Assembly: GCF_001552275.1 (NCBI RefSeq)
Contig: NZ_BCQW01000001.1
Coordinates: 1 to 64,000 of the forward strand
Direction: 5' to 3'
From: Amphibacillus sediminis NBRC 103570
GTDB lineage: Bacteria > Bacillota > Bacilli > Bacillales > Amphibacillaceae
Length of the DNA: 64,000 nt
The translations under genes were made by a program, and so were the position numbers. How positions within the stretch are numbered: the stretch's first letter is position 1; every line of letters starts with the position of its first letter. This document shows positions 28,854 to 38,416 of the stretch, in pieces. Under the pieces are notes generated by a model. The model did not search any database, had not been told where the DNA came from, and worked only from the letters and a program-made list of their open reading frames with translations.

Positions 28854-29399
28854 TTGAAAGTACTATTGGACTTATTTGTAACTTTTGCAAGAATTGGAGT
28901 TTTGACGTTTGGTGGTGGCTATGCCATGCTGCCAATTATCCAACGTGAGGTTGTTGAAACAAAGAAATGGGCAACATCAGAAGAATTAGTCGATTATTAT
29001 GCTATTGGCCAAACAACACCGGGAGTCATTGCGATTAATACCGCAACATTTATCGGCCAAAAAACAATGGGGATATTAGGTGGTGTTGTCGCCACATTAG
29101 GTGTTGTGTTTCCCCCGTTAATTATTATTAGTGTCATTGCGATGTTTTTGAATAATTTTGCTGATTCAATGCTACTTCAAAACGCCTTTGCTGGGGTACG
29201 TGTCAGTGTTTATGTCCTGATTTTAAATGCCGTACTCAAGCTATGGAAAAGCTCTATCATTGATAAGGTCGGCATTATTATTTTTGTTGCTATTTTTACC
29301 TTATCTATCTTTACTAACCTATCCCCAGTCGTTTTTGTCGTTTTAGCAGCGATCGTTGGCTTGCTAACAAAAATGAAGAAAGGAGCAACAGAGCAGTGA
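28854..29399 (+). CDS. chromate transporter, first CHR-domain subunit
   Basis: 181 aa, a single CHR domain with six hydrophobic segments. Landmarks are FGGGYAMLPIIQREVVE, YYAIGQTTPGVIAINTATFIG and ATLGVVFPPLI. In Bacillus, short CHR proteins work as pairs (like YwrB/YwrA, ChrA/ChrB) to export chromate; the true substrate here is not proven. The start is TTG 28854 behind AGGTGGGGG. It overlaps the next gene by 4 bp. Confidence 0.9.
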   Translation: MKVLLDLFVTFARIGVLTFGGGYAMLPIIQREVVETKKWATSEELVDYYAIGQTTPGVIAINTATFIGQKTMGILGGVVATLGVVFPPLIIISVIAMFLNNFADSMLLQNAFAGVRVSVYVLILNAVLKLWKSSIIDKVGIIIFVAIFTLSIFTNLSPVVFVVLAAIVGLLTKMKKGATEQ

Positions 29400-29977
29400 T
29401 ATATTTACAGTTATACTATGAGTTTTTTAAAATAGGTTTATTTTCAATTGGTGGTGGTCTTGCTACCTTACCATTTTTATATGATATTTCTGATCGCATG
29501 GGATGGTTTAGTTATGAGCAGCTAGCGGATATGATTGCCATTTCAGAGTCTACTCCAGGAGCTATTGGGATAAACATGGCTACATATGCCGGCTACATGG
29601 GTGGTGGTTTTTTAGGAGCCATTGTTTCCACGATTGGACTTGTTACACCTTCGATTATCATTATTATCATGATTGCCCAATTTTTAAATCGATTTAAAGA
29701 TAACCATCACGTCCAGGCAGTCTTTTACGGTTTACGTCCTGCTTCGACAGCTCTAATAGCAGCAGCAGGATTTACAGTTATCACGATTGATTTGATTCGA
29801 GTGGAATTGTTCCGAGATACAGGGGCGATTACCGATTTAGTCAATGTGCGTGCATTAATTCTAGCTGTATTGTTGTTTTATTTATCCAATTATCAGCGTA
29901 CTACGAAAAAGTTGCATCCAGTTGTGTTTATTGCTTTTTCAGCACTAATTGGAATTATATTTAATTTTGCAGGGTGA
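29396..29977 (+). CDS. chromate transporter, second CHR-domain subunit
   Basis: 193 aa, also a single CHR domain: KIGLFSIGGGLATLPFLYD, ISESTPGAIGINMATYAGY and GLVTPSIIIIIM. It is homologous to its neighbour but divergent, the usual two-gene form of ChrA. The start is GTG 29396 (GTGA overlap with the stop of the first subunit). It is followed at once by a LysR regulator. Confidence 0.9.
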   Translation: MIYLQLYYEFFKIGLFSIGGGLATLPFLYDISDRMGWFSYEQLADMIAISESTPGAIGINMATYAGYMGGGFLGAIVSTIGLVTPSIIIIIMIAQFLNRFKDNHHVQAVFYGLRPASTALIAAAGFTVITIDLIRVELFRDTGAITDLVNVRALILAVLLFYLSNYQRTTKKLHPVVFIAFSALIGIIFNFAG

Positions 29978-29982
29978 TAATC

Positions 29983-30873
29983 ATGAATATTAAACAGTTG
30001 CAATATTTTATCGCAATTGCTGAAAGCGGAACGATTTCGGCTGCGGCTAAACAACTCGGTATTTCACAGCCGCCGTTAAGTGCTCAACTAAAGCAATTAG
30101 AGGAGAGTCTCCATGTTAAGCTAATTGAGCGCGGTGCTCGAAAGGTAACATTGACGGAGGCTGGAAAAATACTCTATAAACGAGCCAATGCCATTGTTTC
30201 ACTATCTAATATGACGATCAGAGAACTTGACCATTTCCAGAATGGGCAGGGTGAAACGATTCGGCTAGGGATGATCTCTTCAGTTGGCTCTGCCCTTTAT
30301 CAGTGGCGGTTACAATTTTTTAAACAAATGCATCCGAGTACAACGTTTGAGATTTATGAAGGCAATACTTATGAGCTATTAGAGCAATTAAATGAGGGAG
30401 TTATTGATATAGCTATTGTCAGAACGCCTTTCCAATCACAGGATTATCAATGCTATCGCTTAGAACCAGAGCCTATGTATGCGATCGCTACACAAAGCTT
30501 TTTACAAGCATATCCTGAACAAGGTTTATCAATATTAGATTTAGAAGGGCTTCCGATTATTATTTACCGTCGAATGGAGCACGTGATTAAAGCTGCTTTT
30601 CAAAAGAAAGGGATTAATCCGATCATTTCCTGCTTAAATGATGATGCACGTACTTCATTAATGTGGGCAGAAGCGGGGATGGGAATTGCAATTGTACCGA
30701 AATCAATTATCTCTATGTACACCGGACAAATAAAGTTGATCAAGAAGGAAATCACGGATACCGAGTTATATACACAAATTACTGCAATTAAAATGAAGAA
30801 TAGATCATGCCCAAAACGTGGTTTAGATTTTCTAGATTTATTCTCGACTAAAGAGAATAAGGCGTTAAATTAG
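29983..30873 (+). CDS. LysR-family transcriptional regulator
   Basis: 296 aa. N-terminal winged helix-turn-helix (MNIKQLQYFIAIAESGTISA, then AAKQLGISQPPLSAQLKQLE) and a C-terminal substrate-binding fold (for example ALMWAEAGMGIAIVPKSI-like end, read SLMWAEAGMGIAIVPKSII). ATG 29983 is chosen over the GTG at 29974 because AGGGTG is then correctly placed. It lies 5 bp after the CHR genes, so it probably co-transcribes with them and may regulate them. Its effector is unknown. Confidence 0.9.
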   Translation: MNIKQLQYFIAIAESGTISAAAKQLGISQPPLSAQLKQLEESLHVKLIERGARKVTLTEAGKILYKRANAIVSLSNMTIRELDHFQNGQGETIRLGMISSVGSALYQWRLQFFKQMHPSTTFEIYEGNTYELLEQLNEGVIDIAIVRTPFQSQDYQCYRLEPEPMYAIATQSFLQAYPEQGLSILDLEGLPIIIYRRMEHVIKAAFQKKGINPIISCLNDDARTSLMWAEAGMGIAIVPKSIISMYTGQIKLIKKEITDTELYTQITAIKMKNRSCPKRGLDFLDLFSTKENKALN

Positions 30874-30963
30874 CTTAATGTTTTTCTAGCTATAATATAG
30901 GATGATTGAAATGTAAAGATTAATACTGGCTATTATTTTTTTCTGTGACTTTAACTGCAGTAG

Positions 30964-31016
30964 GCATTCAACTTCCCACTTATAGAAGGGAGAGACTTCT
31001 GCTGAATGAAGTTAAA
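30964..31016 (-). repeat. module C copy in opposite orientation
   Basis: Its complement begins TTTAACTTCATTCAGCAG and ends AAGTGGGAAGTTGAATGC, matching 3347-3398 and 8108-8161. It forms hairpins through TCCCTTCTATAAGTGGGA-type pairing. It is in the leader region before the CueP-like gene. Confidence 0.5.
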
Positions 31017-31104
31017 TTTTTGTGACAAAATGGCAACTTACCAAAAATAACCTTAAGCTTATGGTAAAATATTTTTGGTAGAATAGAAAGGAGATTATGC
31101 TGTC

Positions 31105-31629
31105 ATGAAGAAAATAATCAGTATTTTTACGATAATAGTGGCTGTCATCCTAACTGTTGTCATCATAAATAGAAATCAAACGACAGAATTTACATCAGCA
31201 GAAATTGAAGAGCTTGTGCACAACTATAGCATTGGAAATCACAACGACATATCAGCTTCGATTACATCTGAGCAGCTGATTGTAACAAAGCAGAACAACG
31301 AAGAAATTACATATGATCTACCTGATGATCAATTCTTTATCTCCATTGCCCCTTATCAGGATGAAACACATCCATGTGTCAACCATAGTTTAACGGGATG
31401 CCAAGGAGAGATGGTTAATGAAGAATTTGACTTGTTAATAGAGGATGCCGATGGTAATGTCATAATCGATCAGACTGTAACCTCTTTAAGTAATGGTTTT
31501 ATTGATTTGTGGCTACCACGTAATCAAACCTATCAAGTGATTATCTCTCAAAATGGAAAATCAGCAAAGTCAGAATTATCATCATTCCGAGATGATCCTA
31601 CGTGCATAACGACCATGCAATTAAAATAG
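31105..31629 (+). CDS. CueP-like metal-binding exported protein
   Basis: 174 aa. An N-terminal membrane anchor or signal (IISIFTIIVAVILTVVII) without a lipobox is followed by a domain with FFISIAPYQDETHPCVNHSL, GCQGEMVNEEFDL, NGFIDLWLPRNQTYQV and TCITTMQL. This is the CueP pattern, in which the three conserved cysteines (HPC, GC, TC) bind Cu(I) in Salmonella. Here the protein would sit outside the membrane. ATG 31105 follows AAAGGAG. No copper exporter is adjacent; cadA is 17 kb away. Confidence 0.85.
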   Translation: MKKIISIFTIIVAVILTVVIINRNQTTEFTSAEIEELVHNYSIGNHNDISASITSEQLIVTKQNNEEITYDLPDDQFFISIAPYQDETHPCVNHSLTGCQGEMVNEEFDLLIEDADGNVIIDQTVTSLSNGFIDLWLPRNQTYQVIISQNGKSAKSELSSFRDDPTCITTMQLK

Positions 31630-31723
31630 AATCATTAACGATTCCAATAAAAAAACATCCTTAAATAGCGAGGCCACTGAAAATCTTATCATTTCTCAGT
31701 GAAAATAAATTTTGTTATAGATA

Positions 31724-31768
31724 AACACGACTCTAATATCAGTTTTTGAAATTAGAGTCGTGTTTTTA
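31724..31768. terminator. bidirectional terminator after the CueP-like gene
   Basis: AACACGACTCTAAT pairs with ATTAGAGTCGTGTT and is followed by TTTA; A runs on the left allow function on the minus strand. Upstream, CACTGA/TCAGTG adds a small hairpin. Confidence 0.75.
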
Positions 31769-31964
31769 TCATTCATTCTGCTTACTTTTCCCCCATTAGT
31801 TTCAATATTCGTTTTAGATTTACAGTGAATATCACCATGGCTCCCTGCATTTCCATTGAGTTTATAATCAAAATCCAATAGTATAATAATCAGGTAGATA
31901 GGGGATAAGCGAATATACTTAACTCAATATCTGAAGAAACATTTCTGAGGGGAGTTATTTCATA

Positions 31965-34682
31965 ATGAAAAGAAACAACGTCAAGCTATTATCGGTATTG
32001 TTAATGATTATTCTAATAGTTAGTGGTATTTTCATGATGAGAAATAAAAATAAAGATGCATCGGAGTTAGTGGTATCAAGTATGACCAAAGATCAAACAA
32101 CGATCTTTGAGAATGGTGACTTTATTTATAGTCCAAGTCATGAGGAAATTGGTTACGACAGTGAAGCTGAAATTTTCTTTTATGAAAATCTATTGAATCT
32201 AATACTTAGTTCAGAGATATCGAATGAGCAAGCCAAGGAACTTGCGAATGTCGTAAATGGAGAACTTGTTGGACAATTACAAGGCTCGATTAATATGCTT
32301 CAGATTCAAGTGGAAGAGAGGTCATTAGAGGGACTCAATCAACTTGCTGATCGATTTGAGAATAATCAGTTGGTAAAGTTAGCAAAGCCGTCAACACCAT
32401 CGTTTATTTCCGATCTTAATGACAGCGAAGAGCAGGGAAATATAGAGAAAATTGATCAGGCCAATCCAGAGGGTGATAATTGGTGGGCTGAAGCGATCAG
32501 TGCTTATTCTGCTTGGTATTACTTGGACAATAATGAAGATGAATTTGAAACAGTTGACGTAGCTGTATTAGAAACTGGTAAACTGGGTGAAGAAGGTGAA
32601 AATATTGATGATGCTGCGATTGATAAAGAAACAGTTGTTGTCGTCAATGTTGCTGAAAACGCAGAGTATAAGAGACACGCAGAATTAGTAACGAAAACAA
32701 TCGCTGCAGATGAAAATTCTGAGACAATTCGTGGGGTTGCGGAACCAGTTGCTAAGATTAAGTTTAGAAGCATGGGCGATATCACAAAGGATGAAATTGA
32801 AACCATATCTGAAACTGAAATTATTGGTCAGATAAAGAATAGTCAAGATCATGAGGTAAAGGTGATTAATCTTTCGTGGGGAACATCACCTATGAGTAAG
32901 GAAAGATGGAGCAAAGAAGAAAATTGGTTTCAGCAATTTTTCCAAAATGTTGATAAGCAAGATGAAGCGTATCATCGGTATTTACATGCTGAACAAAATT
33001 CAAATAATCAAGTTTCAGCAAATTTGATTTTAGCCTTAGATGAACTTTTGGCATCTGACAGAAACAATCAATTTTTGATTATTCAGAGTGCCGGGAATGG
33101 TTATAGTCGAGCAAAAAATGAGGATTGGGATGAACAGACCGCCTCAGAGGTATGGCGTACGGGTGTGTTTGCAAATATAAATCAAGATACATATGACTTG
33201 GCAACTGCACAAGGCGAAAGCAAGTTACAATATGAATTAGAAGATATTCTAAGTCATATTATAGTTGTTGGTGGCGCTGAACTATCAGAAGATAAGACAA
33301 GCTACCAGTCACCAGCATGGGCAAGTTATGGTGAGGCCATCGACATTGCAGCACCGGCTAGCGGGTTGTATATCGATCGGACCAAAGAGGATGAAGACGA
33401 TAGAAAGCCAGTGCGTGGGACATCGTTTGCCGCGCCTATGGTTACTGGAGCGGCCGCACTTGTCTGGTCCTATAACCCTGATATGGCAGCCAGCGATGTA
33501 AAGGGACTTTTGATAAATAGTGCAAAAGATATTGTTATAGAGAGCAAAGGGGAAAAAGGTTCTTATCCAATGTTAAATATGACGGCATTTTTAAATGAAC
33601 ATCCTCACTATTACTCAGTCATCAAAACGTATTTGAATGAATTCCCGTATTACAACGAGTTGCTAGAAACATATCGTATGGCCGTGAGTGAGAAGTGGGG
33701 TCAGAATGAGCTAGATGAGAAAGATTTGGGGCCTATTCATTATGAACCGCAGTCTCTTCCGGATGATTATGGTTATGAATTAAGGGATATAGCCGGTAAC
33801 GGGCTACCTGAATTAATCCTAGGTGTTTATCGAGAAGATGGAAGATCCGAAATCCATGAGATATATACTTTGAAAAATAACAAACCTGTTAAGATTTTTG
33901 AAAATGAGATACGTAAGAATATCAATATTTATAAAGATGGCACCATCAAGACATCTTCGTCTTTACGAGCAGGAAGTGTTTTTCAAGAGATATTTTATAC
34001 TTTAAATGATGATGGAACTGTGGAGATGAAGACAGGTTATGAAGAAGAAAAGGGTGTGGAATTGAGATATAAAAGTTTATCAAACCCGGAGGAGTTACTG
34101 ACAGACGCAGATGTAGAAAAGATTAATGAAAAATATAGACCAATCGACATCATCAATCATTCCTTTACTCCGTTTGTTATAAATGGCGGAGAATCGGCAA
34201 AACAAGAAAATGAATCAAAACTTAGTGATGGTGAGCTCGAAACAATCATAAAAGAAAGCTATCAAAAGATATCGACGTCGCTCAGTGAGGTATATATAGG
34301 TGATCTATTTGAGAAGTATTATGACTATGATGATGGCGTAACGATCTGGAACTCTGGAGTCAACCCTAACCATCCATTCTATGATGAGGTTTATCAGTTA
34401 GTATATCCAGCAGTGAGCGATTATGTTGCTGAAAAAGGAATGGAAACGATAATTAACGAAGCATTTTCTCTCTATTGGCAACCAGCAGCTCCACCGTCCT
34501 TTTATGAAGCTCCATATGATTTTGAAGTGATAGTCAAAGGCAATGAATTTTTCAAATTTAAACAGACACGAGAAATCGGACCACAAGATTACGGTGGCGA
34601 TTCATATCATGAGAACTATTTGATTGATTTTGATAAAGAAGATGGTGTATGGAAATTTGCTGGAGCCGAAAAACAGCAATAA
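31965..34682 (+). CDS. S8-family (subtilisin-like) serine peptidase, divergent
   Basis: 905 aa. It has an N-terminal membrane anchor (LLSVLLMIILIVSGIFMM), a pro-like segment to about residue 175, then a subtilase core. The serine motif RGTSFAAPMVTGAAALV has Ser487 intact, the oxyanion Asn378 lies in SAGNG, and His238 is in KRHAELV. The aspartate motif reads VDVAVLETG, with Glu203 where aspartate is expected. The C-terminal 340 residues hold an FG-GAP-like stretch (DIAGNGLPELILG) and an unrecognised end domain. Its target is unknown. ATG 31965 follows GAGGGGAG. Convergent with the YetF gene. Confidence 0.85.
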   Translation: MKRNNVKLLSVLLMIILIVSGIFMMRNKNKDASELVVSSMTKDQTTIFENGDFIYSPSHEEIGYDSEAEIFFYENLLNLILSSEISNEQAKELANVVNGELVGQLQGSINMLQIQVEERSLEGLNQLADRFENNQLVKLAKPSTPSFISDLNDSEEQGNIEKIDQANPEGDNWWAEAISAYSAWYYLDNNEDEFETVDVAVLETGKLGEEGENIDDAAIDKETVVVVNVAENAEYKRHAELVTKTIAADENSETIRGVAEPVAKIKFRSMGDITKDEIETISETEIIGQIKNSQDHEVKVINLSWGTSPMSKERWSKEENWFQQFFQNVDKQDEAYHRYLHAEQNSNNQVSANLILALDELLASDRNNQFLIIQSAGNGYSRAKNEDWDEQTASEVWRTGVFANINQDTYDLATAQGESKLQYELEDILSHIIVVGGAELSEDKTSYQSPAWASYGEAIDIAAPASGLYIDRTKEDEDDRKPVRGTSFAAPMVTGAAALVWSYNPDMAASDVKGLLINSAKDIVIESKGEKGSYPMLNMTAFLNEHPHYYSVIKTYLNEFPYYNELLETYRMAVSEKWGQNELDEKDLGPIHYEPQSLPDDYGYELRDIAGNGLPELILGVYREDGRSEIHEIYTLKNNKPVKIFENEIRKNINIYKDGTIKTSSSLRAGSVFQEIFYTLNDDGTVEMKTGYEEEKGVELRYKSLSNPEELLTDADVEKINEKYRPIDIINHSFTPFVINGGESAKQENESKLSDGELETIIKESYQKISTSLSEVYIGDLFEKYYDYDDGVTIWNSGVNPNHPFYDEVYQLVYPAVSDYVAEKGMETIINEAFSLYWQPAAPPSFYEAPYDFEVIVKGNEFFKFKQTREIGPQDYGGDSYHENYLIDFDKEDGVWKFAGAEKQQ

Positions 34683-34828
34683 TATCGTTAAGTTTAAGGT
34701 TTACAGATCATTTTCTAGATCAACCTACAAAGACGATAAAAGGATAATTAATTGTACATTGCGTTGTAGGCGTAATCAAGGTTTTTGAATATTTGGCAAT
34801 TTTGCTTCTAAATATATGGACGATGACA

Positions 34829-35539
34829 TCATTCTTGATTAGTTGGACAGCTTAAATCTTGATCATAATTAGCAACAAAAAGGTGATTATTAGCAGATAA
34901 AACCGCATAGAAGACGTCTGATTCTTTTAACTGGCGATTGGTAAGCTCGCGTTTCAGCCAATCCTCACTAATGTTATTTTGTATCAAATTATCTGCTAAT
35001 AATTTCCCATCCATAATTAACTCGACGGCTAATCTCGATTCAACCGAAGTAGGAATAGCTAAATCTTGTTTCACAATTGGCCGAAAGGGTGGTTTTTTTA
35101 GAACGGTTAAGGTACCATTTGTTTCTAAAATGGCAAACAATACTTCTGAAATATTAAAGACATCTTTTTCTCTCAATTGTTGATTGAGATAATCAAGTGT
35201 ATAACGCATTTTTTTCATATTTTCCTTAAGTATAACGCCGTTATCAATAAGGACAGTCGGGTTACCAGCTAAAAGCTTTCGGGCTCTGGTATTTTTTAAA
35301 GAGATGTAAGCTGTCAGATAGATCACGAACACAAAGATAATAAAGGCTAAAATATTATGGTGCATTTTAATCGATGTATCAAAGGCTAAATTAGCAGCGA
35401 TGGAGCCTAATGATATTGTCGCAACAAAGTCAAACATATTCATTTGGGAAATGGTTTGTTTGCCAAGTATGCGTGTGCCTAATAGTAATAATGAAAAAGC
35501 AATAATGGATCTAAATATAACCGTGAAGTGCATAAGCAT
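34829..35539 (-). CDS. YetF family membrane protein (DUF421)
   Basis: 236 aa. Three N-terminal membrane helices (ending near IYLTAYISLKNTRARKLLAG) are followed by the DUF421 soluble domain: GNPTVLIDNGVILKENMKKM, LDYLNQQLREKDVFNISEV, and KPPFRPIVKQDL. The family is linked to spore or envelope stress in Bacillus, without a defined activity. Two ATGs (35539 and 35533) follow GAGGAGGG. Nothing close by indicates a specific role. Confidence 0.92.
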   Translation of the reverse strand: MLMHFTVIFRSIIAFSLLLLGTRILGKQTISQMNMFDFVATISLGSIAANLAFDTSIKMHHNILAFIIFVFVIYLTAYISLKNTRARKLLAGNPTVLIDNGVILKENMKKMRYTLDYLNQQLREKDVFNISEVLFAILETNGTLTVLKKPPFRPIVKQDLAIPTSVESRLAVELIMDGKLLADNLIQNNISEDWLKRELTNRQLKESDVFYAVLSANNHLFVANYDQDLSCPTNQE

Positions 35540-35810
35540 CGCTAGCCCTCCTCATCTCTTTTTTCGCTTTTAGTTTTGACTAATAAAAAAAGATGATACC
35601 AAACATATTAAAAGAAGTTAAACAACGACTGTATTAAAGAAATAACTTGATTCATATCTAAAAATGGAGATAGCACCAAAATAGTTACTAGCTGAACTCA
35701 ACTTTTATCATTCTGAGCGAAATAGGTTTGCGTAAGTCCTGACTGAGATTAAAACAAAGGTAGTAAAAAAGGGATTTGTTGAGCGCGTGGACAATCTTTA
35801 ATGAATACAT

Positions 35811-36014
35811 TTATCACAGTGTAACTGGCTATAAGCCTCCCACTTGAAGAAATAATGGAACACGTCATGTCTAAGTAGGAGATCCAACAGACAGTAATGG
35901 CCCGATTGGCTCAACTAACGTTTAGTGGGGAGAGAGGAAGCTGACTAAGTTCGCGACGTCTGCACGAGCACATCCTATGCGTCGAAACCCGCACTGAACG
36001 AAGTTTCACTTTAT
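35811..36014 (+). repeat. repeat module A, internally deleted copy
   Basis: Starts TTATCACAGTGTAACTGGCT and ends GTTTCACTTTAT. The segment holding CTGCG and GCCCC/GGGC is missing. CTCCCACTT/AAGTAGGAG and TTTAGTGGGG with CGCACTGAACG remain. The rest of 35540-36148 shows no gene besides a 24-codon frame without a ribosome site. Confidence 0.85.
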
Positions 36015-36148
36015 GTGATAGGAACAAATACTAACACATTAACCAGTCCGTTTGTTACAATACACATATGAAAGAACAAGTACTGTTAGATTATTTTGTT
36101 CAAATCGACCAATCATTTAGGGGATTATGGCTGAGGAGGTAACGATAA

Positions 36149-36658
36149 ATGCAAGAAACGCATCTTTATTGGAGTAATTTTATTATGCAAGATTGGCAAT
36201 TCATTGTGGTCGCAAGCGAGAAAGGTTTGTGCTATATTGGCTCTCCCTATCAATCTATCGAGGAAGTAAATAATTGGGCGCTACGTTGCTACTCTCACTA
36301 TAAACTGATTCAAGATGACCAAAAATTACAGGTGTATAAAGATCAGCTAACTTCCTACCTTTTGGGTGAAGCTGAAACATTTCAATTACAGATTGATCCC
36401 ATTGGAACAAGGTTTCAACAGCAGGTATGGGAAGCGCTAGCTGAAATACCGTACGGCGAGACCAGGTCATATGCGGAAATCGCTGAACGCATAAATCGAC
36501 CTCGTGCGGTTAGAGCAGTGGGATCAGCAATCGGGGCTAATCCGCTCTTAATGGTCATTCCATGTCACCGTGTTATTGGTAAAAATGGGGCATTAACAGG
36601 GTTTCGAGCTGGCTTAGAGATGAAGGCAAAGCTATTAAAGCTTGAGCAAGCCATGTGA
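36149..36658 (+). CDS. ogt: methylated-DNA-[protein]-cysteine S-methyltransferase
   Basis: 169 aa. It removes methyl groups from O6-methylguanine onto its own cysteine, a suicide repair. The active site is IPCHRVIG with Cys139. GTRFQQQVWEALAEIPYGET is the typical opening of the C-terminal domain, and RAVRAVGSAIGANPL the helix-turn-helix. ATG 36149 follows GAGGAGGT. It is not fused to an Ada domain. It converges on the CAP-protein gene, with a shared terminator. Confidence 0.95.
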   Translation: MQETHLYWSNFIMQDWQFIVVASEKGLCYIGSPYQSIEEVNNWALRCYSHYKLIQDDQKLQVYKDQLTSYLLGEAETFQLQIDPIGTRFQQQVWEALAEIPYGETRSYAEIAERINRPRAVRAVGSAIGANPLLMVIPCHRVIGKNGALTGFRAGLEMKAKLLKLEQAM

Positions 36659-36681
36659 TAATTAGTCATTCAATTAAAAAA

Positions 36682-36716
36682 AGCAAAAACTAGCGATCTA
36701 CCTGCCAGTTTTTGCT
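36682..36716. terminator. bidirectional terminator between ogt and the CAP-protein gene
   Basis: AGCAAAAACT pairs with AGTTTTTGCT, with A and T runs on both sides. It lies between convergent genes. Confidence 0.85.
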
Positions 36717-36734
36717 TCACTTTTTATTTGTGAC

Positions 36735-37757
36735 TTATTTTCCGATAAACATTTGAGTCCAATGATTTCCATTTTCAACGTATCCAACTCCAATGTGGGT
36801 ATAGTTGGCATTTAAAATGTTAGCACGGTGACCTTCACTATTCATCCAAGCATTTACTACTTCTTGTGGAGATCTTTGACCTTTGGCAATATTTTCACCT
36901 GCGGTACGATAGCTAATCCCAAATTGCTTAATCATATCAAATGGTGAACCGTAATTTGGGCTATTATGTGAGAAGTAGCCACTACTTGCCATATCGCGAG
37001 ACTTTTCTCTTGCAACAGAACTTAGCTTTGTATCAATTTCCAACGCAGAAAGCCCATGTTTAGCACGCTCTTGGTTAGTCAACTCAACAACTTCTTGCTC
37101 AAATGCATTTAATTCTGAGCGTTGCTCAGCTTGGCCATTGTTTGTTTGCTCTGGAGCTTGATTGTTTTCAGTTGGTTCTTGAGCAGCTGGTGTTTCTGGT
37201 TGCTTTTCTTCTTTATCAGGTTGTTCAGCTTTTTCTGGTTGTTTTTCTTCTTTATCAGGTTGTTCAGCTTTTTCTGGTTGTTTTTCTTCTTTATCAGGTT
37301 GTTCAGCTTTCTCTGATTGTTTTTCTTCTTTATCAGGTTGTTCAGCTTTCTCTGATTGTTTTTCTTCTTTATCAGGTTGCTCAACTTTTTCTGGTTGTGC
37401 TTCCTCTTTATCGGGTTGCTTTGCTTCTGGATCTTTTGATTCAGGCTTAGCTGCTTCAGGTTCCTCTTGTTTGCTAGATTCCTGATTTTCTTCTGTTTTT
37501 TCAGGTGTTTGCACCTTATTGTTATCACCTGATTGATCATTATTCTTTGATGCATGTGCTTGAGTAAATTTATTAAAGTATTTTTCTAGACATCGTTGAA
37601 CTTGATTACTTAATCTATCAAAATTGACAGCAACACTACGCTGTGAAAAAAGATTTTCTGCACGTTTAAAATTAGCTGCTTCAACCTGTGTGGATGATGA
37701 AGTACCTAACAATAATGTTGCTGATACAATAGCTGTTACGGCTATTTTTTTAAACAT
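36735..37757 (-). CDS. secreted CAP (SCP)-domain protein with charged 13-residue repeats
   Basis: 340 aa. Signal peptide MFKKIAVTAIVSATLLLGTS with a likely cut after VEA. Then comes a mature linker with six tandem 13-residue repeats of the type QPDKEEKQPEKAE. The C-terminal 120 residues form a YkwD-like CAP domain: EVVELTNQERAKHGL, SGYFSHNSPN, TAGENIAKG and HIGVGYVENGNHWTQMF. Cell-wall localisation is likely, but the function of CAP proteins in Bacillus is unsettled. ATG 37757 follows AAAGGAGTG; the frame extends 27 codons further with no signal. Confidence 0.9.
   Translation of the reverse strand: MFKKIAVTAIVSATLLLGTSSSTQVEAANFKRAENLFSQRSVAVNFDRLSNQVQRCLEKYFNKFTQAHASKNNDQSGDNNKVQTPEKTEENQESSKQEEPEAAKPESKDPEAKQPDKEEAQPEKVEQPDKEEKQSEKAEQPDKEEKQSEKAEQPDKEEKQPEKAEQPDKEEKQPEKAEQPDKEEKQPETPAAQEPTENNQAPEQTNNGQAEQRSELNAFEQEVVELTNQERAKHGLSALEIDTKLSSVAREKSRDMASSGYFSHNSPNYGSPFDMIKQFGISYRTAGENIAKGQRSPQEVVNAWMNSEGHRANILNANYTHIGVGYVENGNHWTQMFIGK
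37195..37430. repeat. 39-bp tandem repeat array inside the CAP-protein gene
   Basis: About six copies of a 39-bp unit (TTTATCAGGTTGTTCAGC..., read on the plus strand) encode the 13-residue charged spacer. The central units are nearly identical, so copy number may vary between strains. Confidence 0.85.
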
Positions 37758-38416
37758 AACTTTAACACTCCTTTTGTTTTTTCGTTCGTCATCATCATAA
37801 CACGCTTTTTTTGTTACAATCGCACCGTTATTTACCAAAACCTTAATACACTCATTACTTACTTGTTCTATCTAGTTCGATAGGTTGGTTAAACAGGTCG
37901 TTAATGGGTAGATAGGAAAAAAATACATTAAAATCTATCTTGACAAGCAATCTCACAACCTTTTTCTGTTACAAAATTAAAATAATTGTAATATTTTTTT
38001 CAATAGAATAAAGGCCAAAAATGTAAAAAAAATGATAATATATAATAATGAGTATGGAGTGAAAAGGGGATATTATATACTTGAAATTCATGAATGAAGA
38101 TGAGTATAGGTAAAAGTTTAGATTCAATCTATCTCGGCAATTAGGGTAATGATAGGATTTTGGTCTTCAACTAACGAATATATTTTAACTTGAAGAAGGA
38201 TCATATTATGTAAAAGGTCATAAGTTAATAAGTTGCCTTTGACCCAATGAATGTTATAGCAATTAATGATAGACTAACTACATAAATAATAAATCACATC
38301 TATTCGACTTTTGCCGTCATCTAAGTGACACAAGCTGTTATTAGGGGTGTTCGTGAGAAGTAAATGTCCTCAGAATAATCATCTCTATTTATTTTTTAAG
38401 AGAAAGGAGGTAGGAT
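37758..38416. other. AT-rich intergenic region without a recognised feature
   Basis: It separates the divergent CAP-protein and GNAT genes. I see long A/T runs around 37980-38045 and no reading frame with a ribosome site, riboswitch core or repeat module. Confidence 0.5.

Noticed and set aside
31965-34682. Lantibiotic-type leader peptidase system
   Set aside because: No precursor peptide, modification enzyme or ABC exporter is found beside the subtilase.
36068-36142. 24-codon frame just before ogt, a possible leader peptide
   Set aside because: No ribosome site precedes its ATG and no attenuator-like hairpins follow.
37195-37430. CRISPR array
   Set aside because: The repeats are directly adjacent 39-bp units in a coding frame with no spacers, and no cas genes are nearby.
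37109-37555. Long lysine-rich frame and leucine/phenylalanine-rich frames across the CAP gene
   Set aside because: They arise from reading the 39-bp tandem repeats in other frames.
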